From Bacteroidia bacterium (GTDB lineage: Bacteria; Bacteroidota; Bacteroidia; B-17B0; Aurantibacillaceae), in the NCBI GenBank assembly GCA_026414605.1, contig JAOAIP010000037.1, positions 18,374 through 82,373 of the forward strand: 64,000 nt of DNA. The letters run 5' to 3'. Positions within the stretch are counted from its first letter, which is position 1. Each line of letters begins with the position of its first letter. Under the pieces are notes generated by a model. It worked only from the letters and a program-made list of their open reading frames with translations, was not told the DNA's origin and made no database searches. The position numbers and the translations under genes are program-made. Shown here in pieces: positions 46,530 to 56,539 of this stretch.

Positions 46530-46994
46530 TCATTTTTTGATACCAACAATAATTATTCCCCCAGAGCCACCAGGTGCATAGTTATAATCACTGTAAGTAA
46601 ATCCGTCTAAATATAATTTCCCTCTTCCGTGATAATTGGAATATCCTAAAGAATTGTAATATGCTATTAAGGAATTATTTTCCTCATAAAAGGTAAAGTA
46701 ATATGTAAAATTAGGAGTAGATAGAACATATCTATGATTTACACCATCACAATCAGAACCTTTAAAATATGGATTCATAGGGTCGCAACCAGGATCATTA
46801 TCGGGTGATGATTTTTTTACCTCACCCATCACAACATAAGTTGTATCATATTGCCCTGTTAATCCATTTGCACCTTCTTCTTTAACATGTATTTCATAAT
46901 TACCGACAAATGGATCCCTTTTAAATATATTTTTCTTCTTACAACTGTAAGTTAAACCAATTAATATTCCAATAAAGACAACTTGTTTTATCAT
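46530..46994 (-). CDS. Small lipoprotein, paralog of the next upstream gene
   Basis: The 154-residue lipoprotein has Cys18 in LIGLTYSCKKK. It shares an ordered pattern with the 139-residue neighbour: GxYEIxVKxE near 30, GLxGxxDTTYxxxG, LSTPxFTYYxTF, then NGFxY or DGFTY and a closing IIxGIxK. It is probably a recent tandem duplicate. The gap to the neighbour is 11 nt and to the next gene 6 nt, so the three form one transcript. No function is known from the sequence. Confidence 0.75.
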   Translation of the reverse strand: MIKQVVFIGILIGLTYSCKKKNIFKRDPFVGNYEIHVKEEGANGLTGQYDTTYVVMGEVKKSSPDNDPGCDPMNPYFKGSDCDGVNHRYVLSTPNFTYYFTFYEENNSLIAYYNSLGYSNYHGRGKLYLDGFTYSDYNYAPGGSGGIIIVGIKK

Positions 46995-47005
46995 AAAAGT
47001 GATTG

Positions 47006-47425
47006 TTATTTTCTAATTCCTATTATTGTTCTTCTCCATCCAGCACCAGGGGATGAATAAGATAAATGGTATTCAAAGCCATTTTGATAAAATTTTCCTC
47101 TATTTCCATCAATAGAGTTATCATCAGCATCAAACGTCATATAATATGTAAATTGAGGTGTAGAAAGAATTATTTGTTTGCTTTCATTATATAAGTAAAA
47201 AAGCGAACATTGAACACATCCTTGGTTATCCTTTTGCGTAGGTTTCTTTATTTTTCCACTTATGGTATAAGTAGTATCCTTATATCCAACTAATCCTCCT
47301 GATTGTTCATCTTTTACATAAATTTCATAAGTACCTTCAAGTTTGTTTCTTGCATCATAAATTATTTTTTTCTTACAAGATAAAGACGATAAAATGAAAA
47401 TTAAAATGAATAATTTTCTCATCAT
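47006..47425 (-). CDS. Small lipoprotein, tandem paralog
   Basis: A 139-residue lipoprotein whose Cys in LSSLSCKKK follows a short signal. It carries the same pattern as the 154-residue neighbour downstream: GTYEIYVKDE, GLVGYKDTTYTISG, ILSTPQFTYYMTF, NGFEYHLSYSSPGAG and IIGIRK. The first two codons are both ATG; the upstream one is used here. It heads a three-gene minus-strand set. No function assigned. Confidence 0.75.
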   Translation of the reverse strand: MMRKLFILIFILSSLSCKKKIIYDARNKLEGTYEIYVKDEQSGGLVGYKDTTYTISGKIKKPTQKDNQGCVQCSLFYLYNESKQIILSTPQFTYYMTFDADDNSIDGNRGKFYQNGFEYHLSYSSPGAGWRRTIIGIRK

Positions 47426-47540
47426 CAGTTTATTTTGATATTATATGCAGCAAATATAAAAAAATTTTCACTAAAATAATTAAGGGTTAATAATAACACT
47501 TACAAAATTACAAAACTCCTGCACACTTTGCTAATTTTCC

Positions 47541-47548
47541 TATTTTTG
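47541..47548 (+). promoter_or_regulatory. Possible -7 box (TATTTTTG) of the carboxylase gene
   Basis: TATTTTTG 18 nt before the ATG at 47567; the -33 element is not clear. Weak support. Confidence 0.35.
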
Positions 47549-47566
47549 CCACAAAAATTTTGAATT

Positions 47567-49108
47567 ATGCAAGATAAACTAAAAGAGTTAGAATATAAAA
47601 AACAACAAGCATTACTCGGTGGTGGGTTAAAGCGAATAGAAGCACAACATAAAAAGGGAAAATTAACGGCAAGAGAAAGAATACATTTTTTATTAGATGA
47701 AGGGTCTTTTCAAGAAATTGGAATGTTTGTAACACATCGGGCTACTGATTTTGAAATGGATAAAGAAAAATACCTGGGAGATGGTGTAGTTACAGGATAT
47801 GGAACAATAAATGGGCGATTGGTGTATGTTTTTTCGCAGGATTTTACTGTGTTTGGTGGGTCGCTTTCTGAGGCACATGCAGAAAAGATTTGTAAAATAA
47901 TGGATTTAGCAATGAAAAATGGTGCCCCAGTTATTGGCTTGAATGATAGTGGAGGAGCAAGAATTCAGGAAGGGGTTGTCTCATTAGCCGGATATGCGGA
48001 TATTTTTTACAGAAATGTCAAAGCAAGTGGGGTAGTGCCTCAAATATCTGCGATTATGGGGCCTTGTGCAGGAGGGGCGGTATATTCACCGGCTATGACT
48101 GATTTTATCTTGATGGTAGAACATACTTCTTATATGTTTGTAACAGGACCAAATGTGGTAAAAACAGTTACACACGAGAATGTTACTGCTGAAGAATTGG
48201 GAGGGGCTCACACACACGCTACTAAAAGTGGAGTTACACACTTTGCTTGTGCAAATGAAATTGAAGCATTAAATACCATCAAACAACTTCTTTCTTACAT
48301 TCCTCAAAATTGTGAAGAAAAGCCCCCGAGAATACCTTATGAAATGGGGGATGAATTAAGACCTGCATTAAATAACATCATTCCTCCTTCTTCGTCTCAA
48401 CCGTATGATATGCACGATGTTATTCAACAAGTGATTGATGAAGATTCGTTTTTAGAAATACACAAAGATTTTGCTCAAAACATCATTGTGGGTTTTGCAC
48501 GATTAGCAGGAAGAAGTATTGGTATTGTGGCCAATCAACCTGCTGTATTAGCGGGTGTTTTAGATATTCATTCGTCCATTAAAGCAGCACGGTTTGTTCG
48601 CTTTTGCGATGCGTTTAATATCCCTTTACTTGTTTTTGAAGATGTGCCGGGCTTTTTACCAGGAACGGATCAGGAATGGAATGGTATTATTTCCAATGGT
48701 GCTAAATTATTATTTGCATTTGCTGAAAGTACTGTTCCTCGTGTTACTGTTATTACAAGAAAAGCGTATGGTGGTGCGTATGATGTGATGAACAGTAAAC
48801 ATATAGGTGCAGATATAAATTTTGCTTGGCCAACGGCTGAAATTGCGGTAATGGGTGCAAAAGGGGCGGCAGAGATTATCTTTAAAGATGAAATTGCTCA
48901 AGCCAAAGATAAAGAAGCAAAATGGAAAGAAAAAGAAAATCAATACAATGAACTCTTTGCCAATCCTTATAAAGCCGCAGAAAGAGGGTATATTGATGAA
49001 GTTATAGTACCAGAAGAAACGAGAATAAAACTTATCCGTGCTTTTGAAATGCTTGAAAATAAAGTGGATAGTATGCCAAAGAAAAAACACAATAATATCC
49101 CGCTTTGA
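47567..49108 (+). CDS. Acyl-CoA carboxylase beta subunit (propionyl/methylmalonyl-CoA type)
   Basis: The 513-residue carboxyltransferase transfers CO2 between biotin and an acyl-CoA. It has the paired crotonase-like halves: [37 protein letters not shown] and [17 protein letters not shown] in the first. The second has [28 protein letters not shown] and [10 protein letters not shown]. The [12 protein letters not shown] and [10 protein letters not shown] oxyanion loops and the length fit propionyl-CoA carboxylase beta or the alpha chain of methylmalonyl-CoA decarboxylase. Alpha/biotin genes are not adjacent, so the partner must be elsewhere and the exact substrate remains open. Confidence 0.9.
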   Translation: MQDKLKELEYKKQQALLGGGLKRIEAQHKKGKLTARERIHFLLDEGSFQEIGMFVTHRATDFEMDKEKYLGDGVVTGYGTINGRLVYVFSQDFTVFGGSLSEAHAEKICKIMDLAMKNGAPVIGLNDSGGARIQEGVVSLAGYADIFYRNVKASGVVPQISAIMGPCAGGAVYSPAMTDFILMVEHTSYMFVTGPNVVKTVTHENVTAEELGGAHTHATKSGVTHFACANEIEALNTIKQLLSYIPQNCEEKPPRIPYEMGDELRPALNNIIPPSSSQPYDMHDVIQQVIDEDSFLEIHKDFAQNIIVGFARLAGRSIGIVANQPAVLAGVLDIHSSIKAARFVRFCDAFNIPLLVFEDVPGFLPGTDQEWNGIISNGAKLLFAFAESTVPRVTVITRKAYGGAYDVMNSKHIGADINFAWPTAEIAVMGAKGAAEIIFKDEIAQAKDKEAKWKEKENQYNELFANPYKAAERGYIDEVIVPEETRIKLIRAFEMLENKVDSMPKKKHNNIPL

Positions 49109-49719
<611 letters not shown>

Positions 49720-51126
49720 ATGGTTTTTGCTTCAATAACTTTTCTTTTGTATTTCTTACCTATATTTTTATTGGTTTATCACTTTATTCCTAAAAGTTAT
49801 AAAAATGCTATTATATTATTAGCCAGTATTTTGTTTTATTCTTGGGGTGGTCCAAAATTCATATTTGCTATTCTTTTTACTACACTTTTAGATTTTGTCT
49901 TTGTACAAAAAATGTTTGCTGCTTCTACAAAAGGTCAAAAAAAACTATGGTTAATTTTATCTGTAACAATGAATTTGGGATTATTGTTTTACTTTAAGTA
50001 TGCAAATTTTTTTGTAGATAATTTAAATACGCTGTTTGGTTTAAATATTTCATTAAAGAAGGTGCTTTTGCCTATTGGTATTTCGTTTTATACATTTGAA
50101 AGTATCACTTATGTGGTGGATGTTTATAGGGGTGTTCATCCACCTTTGAAAAATTTTTGGCAATATCAAACTTACATATTGTTGTTTCCTAAATTAATTG
50201 CCGGTCCTATTGTTCGTTTTCATGAGATAGCGGATCAAATAACAGATAGAGTGGAGACATACGATAAAAAAATTCACGGATTAATGTTATTTTGTATTGG
50301 ACTTGCCAAAAAGGTGATTTTGGCTAATACTATTGGGAAACAAGCCGATGTGGTCTTTGGTATGGATATTCAGCAAATAGATACTGCTGCGGCTTGGATA
50401 GGGGCATTGAGTTATACATTTCAAATTTACTTTGATTTTAGTGGATATAGTGATATGGCTATTGGTCTTTGTAAGATTATGGGTTTTGATATTCCTGAAA
50501 ACTTTAATAATCCTTATGTTTCACAATCTGTAACAGAGTTTTGGCGTAGATGGCATATTACATTAGGAAGATGGATGAAAAATTATTTGTACATTCCATT
50601 AGGCGGAAATAAGGGGAGTTTGACAAGAACGCTTATTAATTTGTGGATTGTGTTTTTATTATCTGGATTGTGGCACGGGGCAGGATGGAATTTTATTCTG
50701 TGGGGGGCTTATCACGGCTTGTTTTTGGTTTTAGAAAGATTTAAACTTTTAAAATGGTATGAATATCTGCCTTCATTAGTTAGGGTTTTGTTGGTGTTTT
50801 TAATTATCAATACAGGGTGGGTGTTTTTTAGAAACGAAGATATTCATTATGCTTTAGGTATTATTAAAAAAATGTATGTATTTGAGAATTATCATAATTT
50901 TAATTATTTGAATAATGATTGGTGGTTTTCTTTTGTTTTATGCTTTGTATTCTCATTTGCTTATTTAATACCTTTTCTTAAACAATTGCAAATTAAAGTT
51001 TATGATTTTCAATTTGAAAACAAGTCAAAATTAAAAGTAATAGTAGCATCTTTATTGCTTTATTATATCACATTAAGTTATATTGCTGCATTGGATTTTA
51101 ATCCTTTTATTTATTTTAGATTTTAA
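49720..51126 (+). CDS. MBOAT family O-acyltransferase (AlgI/PatA-like)
   Basis: The 468-residue membrane protein (from the ATG at 49720) has about ten transmembrane segments. The frame is open 18 codons further upstream, but MVFASITFLLYFLPIFLLVYH is the family start. It carries the MBOAT core FLSGLWHGAGWNFILWGAYHG with the active-site His and the WRRWHITLGRWMKNYLYIPLGGNKG block that marks AlgI-type polysaccharide acetylases. Such proteins pass acetyl groups across the inner membrane. The next gene encodes an AlgX/AlgJ-like partner, so the two probably O-acetylate an exopolysaccharide. Confidence 0.92.
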   Translation: MVFASITFLLYFLPIFLLVYHFIPKSYKNAIILLASILFYSWGGPKFIFAILFTTLLDFVFVQKMFAASTKGQKKLWLILSVTMNLGLLFYFKYANFFVDNLNTLFGLNISLKKVLLPIGISFYTFESITYVVDVYRGVHPPLKNFWQYQTYILLFPKLIAGPIVRFHEIADQITDRVETYDKKIHGLMLFCIGLAKKVILANTIGKQADVVFGMDIQQIDTAAAWIGALSYTFQIYFDFSGYSDMAIGLCKIMGFDIPENFNNPYVSQSVTEFWRRWHITLGRWMKNYLYIPLGGNKGSLTRTLINLWIVFLLSGLWHGAGWNFILWGAYHGLFLVLERFKLLKWYEYLPSLVRVLLVFLIINTGWVFFRNEDIHYALGIIKKMYVFENYHNFNYLNNDWWFSFVLCFVFSFAYLIPFLKQLQIKVYDFQFENKSKLKVIVASLLLYYITLSYIAALDFNPFIYFRF

Positions 51127-51148
51127 TCAAAAAACACTTGAATAAAAA

Positions 51149-52522
51149 ATGGCTAAACAATCTATAACAAATAAATCAAAAACACAAAAATTATCAAGTC
51201 CATCAAAGAGTTATTGGTGGTTGTTTTATGTGTTATTTTCTTTACCGTTTATTCATAGTTTTGTAAATAAAGATAATACGCCCAATTTAACAGGTATTGT
51301 TATTTCAAATAAAAAGCCCGAACTCAATAAAGAAAATTGGTTCTCGGGATATTATCAAAAACAAATGGATGACTACAATAATGATCATTGGGCATGGAAA
51401 GAATTTTTAGTAAGATGGAACAATCAATTTTATTATGCATTGTTTAATGAAATTAGAGTAAATGGTTTTGTAGTAGTAAAAGATAATTATGTAATTAGTA
51501 AAAGTTATATTCTTTCGGCGTATGGAGATGATTTTATTGGTGAAGAAAAAATAAAAGAAAAATGTCGTAAAGCCAAAGTGGTACAAGATAGTTTGAAAAA
51601 AAGAGGAATAGATTTGGTATTTCTTTTAATTCCAGGAAAAGGCAGATTTTGTGAAGAAAAAATTCCGGAGAAGTATAAACATCCTATTAAGAATACCAAT
51701 TATGATGTTTATTTGAAATACATTAAAGAGTATGGTATAAATTATTTGGATTTACAAGCGTGGTTTTTAAATACCTTAAAGCAGAAAGAAAAACAACATT
51801 TATTGTTTGCAAAGTTTGCTCATCATTGGACGAATTATGCAGAATGTTTAGCAGTAGATACTATTGTCAAATATCTTGAAAAATTGAGAAATAAGCCCTT
51901 TCCACATATTGTTTGGGATAACGTTGAAATAAGCGATACCCCCCGTAGTCGTGATGCTGATATTTTGAAAAGTATGAATTTGGCGATAAATCCACCATTC
52001 AATGAAAAGTATTCATATCCCGATTATGGATTTGAAGTAGATTCATCCTTACAAAAACAAAAAGTTTTAGTAATTGGAGATAGTTATTGGTATGGTCCTG
52101 TGTATATGGGAGTTCAAAGATATCTTTTTGGTGATGCTCAATTTTGGTATTATTACAATAAAGTGGTACCTTCACCTAAACAAGGAGAAAAAGTGGAAGT
52201 ATGGCAACTTGATTTGAAAGAAAGTATAGAATCTAATGATGTTATTTTATTGGCATATAGTGATGGAAATTTACCCACATTTGGAAATTCGTTTATAGAA
52301 GAAGCGTATTTATTGTACACCAATCCATCAGAGTTCAATCGTTATTGGCAGAATAAACAACAAATACAATATTTTGCTCGTCAGGTTAGGGAAACTCCCG
52401 AGTATCTTAAAAAAGCAACGCTTTTTTCAGAAGAAAATAAAATCTCATTAGATTCTGCAATTTTGTATTTCAGTCATCAATTAAAATCTAATTCGCAGTT
52501 TGTTCAAGAATTATCGTTTTAG
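51149..52522 (+). CDS. AlgX/AlgJ-like SGNH acetyltransferase partner
   Basis: A 457-residue protein with an N-terminal membrane anchor (about 22-38) and a periplasmic domain of the AlgX/AlgJ SGNH hydrolase-like type. The expected catalytic block is VIGDSYW with G310, D311, S312. An upstream D-x-H-like stretch is FAHHWTNYAECLA (near 225-237), the usual place of the second motif. It starts 22 nt after the MBOAT gene. The pair should transfer acetyl groups to a polysaccharide, but no polymer synthase is nearby. Confidence 0.85.
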   Translation: MAKQSITNKSKTQKLSSPSKSYWWLFYVLFSLPFIHSFVNKDNTPNLTGIVISNKKPELNKENWFSGYYQKQMDDYNNDHWAWKEFLVRWNNQFYYALFNEIRVNGFVVVKDNYVISKSYILSAYGDDFIGEEKIKEKCRKAKVVQDSLKKRGIDLVFLLIPGKGRFCEEKIPEKYKHPIKNTNYDVYLKYIKEYGINYLDLQAWFLNTLKQKEKQHLLFAKFAHHWTNYAECLAVDTIVKYLEKLRNKPFPHIVWDNVEISDTPRSRDADILKSMNLAINPPFNEKYSYPDYGFEVDSSLQKQKVLVIGDSYWYGPVYMGVQRYLFGDAQFWYYYNKVVPSPKQGEKVEVWQLDLKESIESNDVILLAYSDGNLPTFGNSFIEEAYLLYTNPSEFNRYWQNKQQIQYFARQVRETPEYLKKATLFSEENKISLDSAILYFSHQLKSNSQFVQELSF

Positions 52523-52530
52523 TTTTTTTG

Positions 52531-52585
52531 ATTGAGTGAATGGGGCATTTTATTGAGTGAATGGCTATTTTCATTTATTGAGCGG
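52531..52585. repeat. Direct repeats ATTGAGTGAATGG upstream of the SprB-type gene
   Basis: ATTGAGTGAATGG at 52531-52543 and again at 52552-52564, exactly 21 bp apart. A shortened copy ATTGAGCGG lies at 52577-52585, ending just before the TTTG at 52586. The position suggests an operator or activator array. Confidence 0.5.
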
Positions 52586-52618
52586 TTTGTTTTTGTGGTT
52601 ATAATATATTTAAATTTG
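52586..52618 (+). promoter_or_regulatory. Bacteroidota-type promoter of the SprB-repeat gene
   Basis: TTTG at 52586-52589 and TAAATTTG at 52611-52618 with a 21-nt spacer, 19 nt before the ATG at 52638. Confidence 0.55.
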
Positions 52619-52637
52619 CCAAAAAGTTTTAATTATT

Positions 52638-55600
52638 ATGAATATATTTAAAATAAAAAGTTTTTTATTGTATGTTTTGTTGTTATTAGCCAATTTTTCC
52701 AGAATAAATTCTCAATGCATCACATATACTGTAAAAGCATGCATAGATGGACAAGATACATTACATATTAAAAATAATCAAATGTGGTGGGGACATAATA
52801 CTTTCACTCCTCCGGGTCAACATAGTTCTTGTTCTGGAGTATTGTCAGTAAACAATGTTAATTGGAATCCTTGGAATACACCATTTAATTTACCACAAAG
52901 TGTACAATGCTATTCTTTAAGTAATGTGAATGTTATATCTTGTCGAAGTAATTGCTCTCTGCTTCAAGCTCCTAATGCTTCTAATTCATGGGAAACTCTT
53001 TATTTGTTGGATGATAATGGTCCAGGAGGAGCTGCAGTTTATGAAATAGTATTTACGTTTTGTCCTACCTTTTCATTAACAGTCAATTCAACTTCTGTAT
53101 CTTGTAATGGTGGTAATGATGGATCGGCTTCTGTAGTTGCTATTGGTAGTAGCGGATATAGTTATACATGGATGCCTATTGGTGGAAATAATACAAGTGC
53201 CACCAATCTTTCATCAGGCACATATACTGTTCAAGTGCAGGACATTAATAATTGTATATTCTCCAAAACGGTCAATGTTATCCAACCCAATCCTATCAAT
53301 ATAACATCTGTTCAAACTAAGTCCGCCCAGTGCTATGGACAAGCCAGTGGGTCTGCTACGGTAAATGTGAATGGAGGTACAACGCCCTACTCATTTACTT
53401 GGCAACCCTCTCCTGGTGCAACATCTACTAACACGGTTAATGGACTTGCTGCTGGAAATTACACAGTAACCGTTACAGATGCACATTCGTGTCCATCAGC
53501 GACTGCTGCATTTGTAATCAATCAACCGCCAGATATAACCATTAGCATTACACCTACAGATGTTGCTTGCTATGGTGGAAGCGATGGTGCTGCTATGGGT
53601 AATGCTTTGGGGGGAGCGGGCTTTTTTAACTTTGCTTGGACAGATGGTACCAATACTATTAGCAATGGTTCTTATGTAGGGAATTTATCTGCTGGTGATT
53701 ACACTCTTATAGTAACAGATATTCAAGGATGTGTCAAAACAGCTAGTATCGATATTGGCGAGCCACCGCCTTTGTCAGTGTTGATATTAAACACACAATC
53801 AGTAAGTTGTAATGGTGGGAACAATGGCTCTGTGAATGTATTAGGAATAGGAGGTGTAGGTGGATTCACATATCAATGGAATCCTGGCGGATTTTCAACG
53901 CCGAATATATCAAATTTGCAAGCAGGTACTTATACAGTTTTTGTAACTGATACTAATAATTGTGTAAAGGACACCGTCATTAATATTATTGAACCGCCTG
54001 CATTAAGCATTACTGCTGTTCAGCAACAAAGTGTTTCTTGCTATGGTACTTATAATGGTATAGCGAGTTGTACTGTAACGGGTGGCAATCCTGGTTACAA
54101 CTACACATGGTATGATGCTGCTAATAATATCGTTTCTATTACTTATACAGCAGGTAGTTTAGGGGCTGGAAATTATACAGTGGTAGCAAGTGATATAAAT
54201 GGATGTTCAACGCAAACGGCAGTTATTATTAATCAGCCATTCCCTATTAGTTTTACGATATCACAAGTGGTGGATACAAGTGGTTGTTTGGGTGCACCTA
54301 CTAATACAATTTATATATCAGCATCTGGCGGAGTGGGTAATTATACTTATACTTCTATTCCTGCTGGTATTACTTCATCTGCAAATGTAAATGTTCCATC
54401 AGGGAGTTATACAATTATAGTTGGAGACGCTAACGGATGTTCTACTTATACCCTTTTTAATGTGGCTTTACCACCAGCTTATAGTATGACGGCTACACAA
54501 GTTCAAAGTGTTACTTGCAATGGATTGGCTAATGGATCTGCTTCTGTGAATGTGGTGGGTGGCGGAGGATCCTATACATTTACTTGGCAACCTATCAACC
54601 AATACGGACAGACAACTTGGAGTTTGTCTGCGGGGATTTATACAGTAATAGTAAAAGACAAAAGAGGGTGTATATTGGTAGATACAGTACAAATTTTTGA
54701 ACCGCCCCCAGTAATTATTAATACTATTAGTGCCAATCCTGCTACTTGTGGAAATGCAAATGGAAGCGCTACGGTCATTGCATCCGGAGGAATTAGTCCC
54801 TTGAGTTATTCTTGGAGTGCTGTACCCGTTCAAACGAATAGCATTGCTATTGGATTAAGTGGCGGATTAACATACTCAGTATTTGTAAGTGATGCTAATA
54901 ATTGTACGGTAATGGACACCATTACAATTCCTAATCCTCCGCCACCAATTATTGTTTCTGTTAATTATACACCACCTAAGTGTTATGGTGGAAGTGATGG
55001 ATCTGCATCTGTTACCTTCATTAATGGTACCCCACCGACTACAATAAGTTGGCAACCAGGAAATTATCCTCCATTGACTACTATCAACAATATCCCTGCA
55101 GGTACTTATACAGTAACCATTACAGATGCTTATGGGTGTAGTACTTATTCAACAATCAATGTTATACAACCTCCAGCGTTGAGTTTACAAGTTACACCAA
55201 CTCATACAATTTGTTATGGCACTACGGGTACTGTTCAAGCAATTCCCACAGGTGGAACACCTCCTTATAATTACAATTGGAACCCATCAATTTTTGTAGG
55301 AGGTGGTCCTCATTATCCAGCATTAACGATGTCTTCCAATTATGTAGTAAATATCACAGATGCAAACGGATGCACAATAGGACCTGATACAGTTAAGATT
55401 CAAGTTTTACCTCCTTTACAAGCCACTGGATCATTTACCACAGTTTGTGAACAACAACAGCCCGCGACAATTTGGGCTAATATCACCAGTCCTGGCAATG
55501 GAGGACCTTACACTTATACTTGGTCTACAGGTGCTACTACTCCTTCTATCACTGTAACTGGTATTTATCCTACTCAACCAAATACTTATACTGTCATTAT

Positions 55601-56468
55601 ATCAGATGGATGTACAATACCCAATGGAACTGCAGTAGCAACAGTTTCAGTTCATCCTTTACCAAAAGGATATTTTGTGTCGGATTTTATTAAGGGATGT
55701 CCTCCATTAAATGTATATTTTTCTGCTATTTCAAATGGAACTAATGATACTTATAGTTGGGATTTGGGTAATGGTACTAATGCTTCAGGTAGTCCTGTTT
55801 CTGCCAACTATACAGCAGTGGGTACCTATTCTGTAAAATTAACTATTACCTCTCAATATGGATGTCATATTGATACAATAGCCAATCCTTATATTACTGT
55901 ATTTCCTAAACCTATTGCGGATTTTGAACCCGATAGGTATGAAACAAGTATTTTTGATCCTGTCTTTACATTTACAAATTTATCTGTTGGGGCTATCAAT
56001 TATTTATGGGATTTTGGTGCCCCAGATCAGCCCAATAATCAAACGACTTTTGCCAATCCTATACATTATTACACACTACCTGGAGAATATAATGTTACAT
56101 TAGTTGCTACTAATGAACATCAATGTGAAGATAGAATAAGTAAAAAATTAGTTGTAACCCCTGATTTTGTCATTTATATTCCTAATGCATTTTCTCCTGA
56201 TGGAAATGGAACTAATGATGTATTTCAACCTAAAGGCGTTGGATTATTAGAAACACCTTACAAGATGTACATCTATGACAGATGGGGTGAAGTTATATTT
56301 ACTTCTGAAAATTTCTTTGAAGGATGGGATGGTAGAGTGAAAAGTACTGGAAAAATAGCAGAGCAGGGTGTGTATGTTTATAAAATCATAGTTGAAGATT
56401 TATTACATAGAGAACATCAATTTATTGGGCATGTTACTTTGATTGGAAATATTAGTTGGAAATATTAG
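52638..56468 (+). CDS. Giant SprB-repeat surface protein with T9SS type B C-terminus
   Basis: The 1276-residue exported protein has a signal peptide to about residue 26 and a head of about 120 residues with several Cys (SCSGVLSVNNVNW). About ten SprB-type repeats of 80-90 residues follow, each with a C-x-G-x2-DG-SA signature (SVSCNGGNDGSASV, VACYGGSDGAAM, SVTCNGLANGSASV), Gly-Thr strands and YTVxVTDxxxC ends. Two PKD-like domains follow (CPPLNVYFSAISNG and IADFEPDRYET). The type B gliding-associated sorting domain ends it (IPNAFSPDGNGTNDVF to HVTLIGN). SprB repeats form the gliding adhesin of Flavobacterium. Cell-surface adhesin is inferred. Confidence 0.9.
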   Translation: MNIFKIKSFLLYVLLLLANFSRINSQCITYTVKACIDGQDTLHIKNNQMWWGHNTFTPPGQHSSCSGVLSVNNVNWNPWNTPFNLPQSVQCYSLSNVNVISCRSNCSLLQAPNASNSWETLYLLDDNGPGGAAVYEIVFTFCPTFSLTVNSTSVSCNGGNDGSASVVAIGSSGYSYTWMPIGGNNTSATNLSSGTYTVQVQDINNCIFSKTVNVIQPNPINITSVQTKSAQCYGQASGSATVNVNGGTTPYSFTWQPSPGATSTNTVNGLAAGNYTVTVTDAHSCPSATAAFVINQPPDITISITPTDVACYGGSDGAAMGNALGGAGFFNFAWTDGTNTISNGSYVGNLSAGDYTLIVTDIQGCVKTASIDIGEPPPLSVLILNTQSVSCNGGNNGSVNVLGIGGVGGFTYQWNPGGFSTPNISNLQAGTYTVFVTDTNNCVKDTVINIIEPPALSITAVQQQSVSCYGTYNGIASCTVTGGNPGYNYTWYDAANNIVSITYTAGSLGAGNYTVVASDINGCSTQTAVIINQPFPISFTISQVVDTSGCLGAPTNTIYISASGGVGNYTYTSIPAGITSSANVNVPSGSYTIIVGDANGCSTYTLFNVALPPAYSMTATQVQSVTCNGLANGSASVNVVGGGGSYTFTWQPINQYGQTTWSLSAGIYTVIVKDKRGCILVDTVQIFEPPPVIINTISANPATCGNANGSATVIASGGISPLSYSWSAVPVQTNSIAIGLSGGLTYSVFVSDANNCTVMDTITIPNPPPPIIVSVNYTPPKCYGGSDGSASVTFINGTPPTTISWQPGNYPPLTTINNIPAGTYTVTITDAYGCSTYSTINVIQPPALSLQVTPTHTICYGTTGTVQAIPTGGTPPYNYNWNPSIFVGGGPHYPALTMSSNYVVNITDANGCTIGPDTVKIQVLPPLQATGSFTTVCEQQQPATIWANITSPGNGGPYTYTWSTGATTPSITVTGIYPTQPNTYTVIISDGCTIPNGTAVATVSVHPLPKGYFVSDFIKGCPPLNVYFSAISNGTNDTYSWDLGNGTNASGSPVSANYTAVGTYSVKLTITSQYGCHIDTIANPYITVFPKPIADFEPDRYETSIFDPVFTFTNLSVGAINYLWDFGAPDQPNNQTTFANPIHYYTLPGEYNVTLVATNEHQCEDRISKKLVVTPDFVIYIPNAFSPDGNGTNDVFQPKGVGLLETPYKMYIYDRWGEVIFTSENFFEGWDGRVKSTGKIAEQGVYVYKIIVEDLLHREHQFIGHVTLIGNISWKY

Positions 56469-56539
56469 ATAGAGAAATAGAGGGAATTGGGAAAATAAAG
56501 ATAATAATTTACAATAAATAAGAATTAAAATTTACCACT

